Shown: positions 61,814-64,000 of the stretch, piece by piece
How the letters are laid out: each line of letters begins with the position of its first letter
Position numbering within the stretch: the stretch's first letter is position 1
DNA from: Hymenobacter polaris
GTDB taxonomy: Bacteria; Bacteroidota; Bacteroidia; Cytophagales; Hymenobacteraceae
Assembly (NCBI RefSeq): GCF_012927305.1
Contig: NZ_JABBGH010000002.1
Coordinates: 310,001-374,000 of the forward strand
Length of the DNA stretch: 64,000 nucleotides
Direction of reading: 5' to 3'
The notes under the pieces: model-generated
What the model was told of the DNA's origin: nothing
What the model saw: the letters and a program-made list of their open reading frames with translations, nothing else
Databases searched by the model: none
Translations under genes and position numbers: made by a program

Positions 61814-62281
61814 CTAGTCGTAGCTCTGAATCAGGGCCGTGAGCTTGCCCGGCAGCAGCTCGTGCACCACGTGCGTCACCACGCCCCAGATGTGCACTTC
61901 CTCGGTGTTGCGCACCCGGTAGGGCTGAAAGGCCGGGTTGGCCGGCACCAGCCACCAGTCCTCGCCCCGCCGCTCCAAGCGCTTGACCGTGCACTCGCCT
62001 TCCAGCACGGCTACCACAATGTGGCCGTGGTCGGCTTCAATGTGCTTGTCCACCGCCAGCAAATCGCCGGCGTGAATCTCCGCGCCGGCCATGCTCTCGC
62101 CCATCACGCGCACCAGGTACGTGGCATCGGGGTGGCGAAACAGCAGCTTGTTCAAGTCGAACAGCCCTTCCAACTCATCGGTGGCCGGCGAGGGAAAGCC
62201 TGCCGAAACCCGGCAGGCGAACACCGGCAGCAGCAGCGGCATCGGCGCTTCTACCACCGGAATAAGTAACACGTCGTGCAT
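61814..62281 (-). CDS. umuD: DNA polymerase V self-cleaving subunit UmuD
   Basis: A 155-residue S24-family protein. The cleavage site is Ala27-Gly28 (CRVSAGFPSP), with Ser63 (VMGESMAGAEI) and Lys100 (GECTVKRL); each is shifted by three from E. coli UmuD (24/25, 60, 97). It should be cut after RecA activation to form UmuD', the partner of UmuC. The start at 62281 gives the normal short N-terminal arm. The upstream 240 bases should hold an SOS promoter, but no operator could be named. Confidence 0.93.
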   Translation of the reverse strand: MHDVLLIPVVEAPMPLLLPVFACRVSAGFPSPATDELEGLFDLNKLLFRHPDATYLVRVMGESMAGAEIHAGDLLAVDKHIEADHGHIVVAVLEGECTVKRLERRGEDWWLVPANPAFQPYRVRNTEEVHIWGVVTHVVHELLPGKLTALIQSYD

Positions 62282-62521
62282 AATAAAAGCGAATAGCTGG
62301 ACACCAAAATAAACGCAAACTAACCTGATTAGGCCATCTTCTGCCTAGCTGATTTGGCAACAACGCCTGAATATCAAGCCTAAAAATATTCTAGTGTCAA
62401 GTCCACTCACCCACTAGTGGCCTCATAAAGAACAGCCTGAAAGCCCCGCGACCCTTGCTAGTACTTAGACTTGCTATGTAACTTAGTATTCCGTTTCTAT
62501 CACCTTAGCTGCCCGGGCCCG

Positions 62522-62986
62522 ATGGCGACTGCTAAAAAATTACGCTATTCACTCGACGAAGACCAGCACCTCGCCACTTGGGAAACCGGTCCCGACCCCG
62601 ACTACAACGAGGCCGCGCCAGCCGGCTTCGATGACGTAATCGATTGCGAGTATGAGGTGCCCGCTGACCCCGACTATGACGACGCAGGGCAGCCTACCTA
62701 CGACGAGCCCGCGCCCGCCGACCCCGACTACGGCGACGAGCCGGCCGTTTCTTGGACCGATGAAGCGCCCGGCTCACCGCCCCCGCCCGCCCCGGCCGCG
62801 GGCTTCACCTACGCGCTAGGGCAGGCCGTGCGTCCACTCACGCAGCAGCAGGCTCACCCCGTTGTCTGGCAAGGCTACCTCAAGGAGCGCCACCCCACCA
62901 CGGGCCTGGTGCAGCGGGTGCCGGTCTACCAGCTCCGCGACGGCTTTTGGGACTGCTATCGCGAAGATGAGCTGCAGGCCGCCTGA
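62522..62986 (+). CDS. Acidic Asp-Pro-Asp-Tyr-repeat phage protein
   Basis: A 154-residue protein from the ATG at 62522. Residues 20-90 are very acidic with four DPDY motifs (GPDPDYNEAAP, PADPDYDDAG, PADPDYGDEP and similar), likely disordered. Then comes a Pro-rich linker and a C-terminal domain (FTYALGQAVRPLTQQQAHPVVWQGYLKERHPTTGLVQRVPVYQLRDGFWDCYREDEL) that resembles small SH3-like or tail-fibre-associated domains. Family unknown. It is divergent from umuD. Confidence 0.55.
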   Translation: MATAKKLRYSLDEDQHLATWETGPDPDYNEAAPAGFDDVIDCEYEVPADPDYDDAGQPTYDEPAPADPDYGDEPAVSWTDEAPGSPPPPAPAAGFTYALGQAVRPLTQQQAHPVVWQGYLKERHPTTGLVQRVPVYQLRDGFWDCYREDELQAA

Positions 62987-63005
62987 GCCAGCCCGGCAGC
63001 CCATT

Positions 63006-63038
63006 AAAAAAGCCGGCTCCCGTCCAGGAGCCGGCCTT
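63006..63038 (-). terminator. Terminator between converging genes
   Basis: GCCGGCTCC (63012-63020) pairs with GGAGCCGGC (63027-63035) across a 6-base loop. On the minus strand the stem is followed by a run of six T. It lies 27 bases past the stop of the minus-strand gene 63065-63661. Confidence 0.75.
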
Positions 63039-63064
63039 CGCCAGAATCATATAGCCTCGTGGCC

Positions 63065-63661
63065 TTAGGCTGCTACCACATCGACCGGGTTGTTCCCAAA
63101 CTCGAACTGCTGGTAGGCCTGCGCTCCGCTTGAAGTCACGGCGAACAGCTCCACCGCGTCATCCTGGTTGAGGCCGTTGGTCGAGTTCACCAGCGCGTCA
63201 ATCGGCAGGTCCACCAAATGCCCTAGGGCCACGCCCGTAGCCCAGGTCGCGCCGGCGCAGTCAGCACTGCCGCTCCGGGTGGGCAGGGCCAGCAGCACGC
63301 TGGCCGTCGCGTCACCGGGCTGGCTCGACGTGAGCCGACAGCGCACGTAGAAGCGGCCAGTGTCATCCAAACCGCTGGTTAGCTCGCTCACCGTCAGCGT
63401 CGGCCCGGCGGCGTCCGCGCCCGTCAGTACCGCCCCCGGCAGCTCAAAGCCCGGCTGCGCCACGTCCAGGATGTAGCTGCCCTCGGGCACAAGCTGCTGC
63501 AGCGAGTTGAAGGTGTTGGCCGGCTTGAACACCGTGTAGCCGGTGCCGGCGGCGTTGAAGCCGTAAATGGCCCGCACCTGGTTCTTCCAGGCAGCCGAGG
63601 CTAGCGGCAGGGCTGCTCCACTAAACAGAATGCCCACCAGGGCTTTGTTAATCAGACTCAT
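63065..63661 (-). CDS. Hypothetical, possibly structural phage protein
   Basis: A 198-residue protein. A hydrophobic start (residues 5-24, KALVGILFSGAALPLASAA) could be a signal or simply buried. The rest alternates strands (AIYGFNAAGTGYTVFKPANTF, GSYILDVAQPGFELPGAV, FYVRCRLTSSQPGDATASVLLALP) and is rich in Ser/Thr/Gly, as in tail or decoration proteins. It ends QQFEFGNNPVDVVAA. Family not recognised. Position next to the window end on the minus strand fits the start of a structural block lying further right. Confidence 0.55.
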   Translation of the reverse strand: MSLINKALVGILFSGAALPLASAAWKNQVRAIYGFNAAGTGYTVFKPANTFNSLQQLVPEGSYILDVAQPGFELPGAVLTGADAAGPTLTVSELTSGLDDTGRFYVRCRLTSSQPGDATASVLLALPTRSGSADCAGATWATGVALGHLVDLPIDALVNSTNGLNQDDAVELFAVTSSGAQAYQQFEFGNNPVDVVAA

Positions 63662-63679
63662 AAGTAGAAAGTAGAAAAG

Positions 63680-63904
63680 TTAGAAAATACAGTCTTCCCG
63701 CGGGTCGAGGTAACCCAGTAGCCGGTAGCCGGCCGGCAGGCCCACCAGCGGCCAAGCCTCGCCCACGGCGAACACCCGCGCCAGCTCGGCCGGTGCCGTG
63801 CCCGCCGGGGCCTGCACCTCGGCCAGCAGCCAGTCGCCCAGCGCCACCTGCGCCCGCACCGCGCCTACCGCCGCCATCGGCCGCACTCCGGCAATCCGTA
63901 CCAT
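63680..63904 (-). CDS. Small hypothetical phage protein
   Basis: A 74-residue protein preceding the 198-residue gene by 18 bases on the same strand. Short strands (GAVRAQVALGDWLLAEVQAP) are followed by a turn-rich end (GLPAGYRLLGYLDPREDCIF). No family was recognised. A frame shifted relative to it reaches further upstream but lacks sense. Confidence 0.5.
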   Translation of the reverse strand: MVRIAGVRPMAAVGAVRAQVALGDWLLAEVQAPAGTAPAELARVFAVGEAWPLVGLPAGYRLLGYLDPREDCIF

Positions 63905-63931
63905 ACCCTAGGGAAATGAAAATGGAAAAAA

Positions 63932-63968
63932 GCAAAAGGCCGACCCCGGCTTGCGCACCAGGGCCGGC
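63932..63968 (-). terminator. Possible terminator of a gene right of the window
   Basis: AAGGCCGACCCCGG and GGGCCGGCC can pair, and on the minus strand the stem is followed by TTTTGCTTTTTT. It would end a minus-strand transcript coming from beyond the right edge. Confidence 0.45.
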
Positions 63969-64000
63969 CCACTCATTGCCTAGGCCGTCAGACCTAGAAG

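Overview
The window looks like a high-GC member of the Bacteroidota, most likely Hymenobacter or a close relative. That is inferred from C-terminal type IX secretion (T9SS) sorting domains, a TonB-dependent receptor, promoters of the Bacteroidota form TTG-N20-TAnnTTTG, GC-rich coding sequence and abundant CCTAGG palindromes. No rRNA or tRNA gene is visible, so the genus call is inference.

Positions 1 to about 30,350 read as chromosome. They hold the end of a TonB-dependent receptor, a beta-barrel protein, an antibiotic-biosynthesis-monooxygenase-fold protein and a metal-binding cupin. Next comes a molybdopterin cofactor locus (MoeB-rhodanese, MoaA, MoaD, MoaE, and MoaC on the opposite strand) interrupted by a secreted beta-propeller gene. 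Then follow a T9SS protein with an IPT/TIG domain and two giant T9SS surface proteins of 2695 and 3117 residues, both on the minus strand. An MccF-type S66 peptidase closes this part.

From about 31,000 to the window end the content is phage-like. A LexA/CI-type repressor faces a Cro-like gene. After these come an excisionase-like HTH protein, a cytosine-methylase-like protein, a replication initiator gene with five internal palindromic iterons (lambda O-like), and a probable replication partner. A long cargo block (35.9-52.2 kb) follows: a lipoprotein plus a papain-like peptidase with two prokaryotic-YEATS-like domains; divergent McrBC and a nuclease-methylase/HsdS/HEPN operon; two unknown genes; a PLD nuclease next to an OLD-like ATPase-TOPRIM protein; and a SLATT-like four-helix membrane protein. 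A minus-strand lysis cassette (holin/spanin-like protein and M15 endolysin) has its own promoter. A roughly 0.9-kb non-coding C-rich stretch separates it from a SLOG gene and a plus-strand array of small genes ending in a RecE-like exonuclease. SOS-type umuD-umuC and two small unknown minus-strand genes finish the window. No integrase, terminase, portal or capsid gene is visible, so the element probably continues to the right.

Repressor and UmuD both keep the Ala-Gly cleavage site and Ser/Lys pair, so DNA damage could induce the element and its mutagenic polymerase together. The cargo block behaves like a defence island: at least five modules with nuclease, RNase, protease or membrane-effector signatures, several with a base composition different from the element around them.
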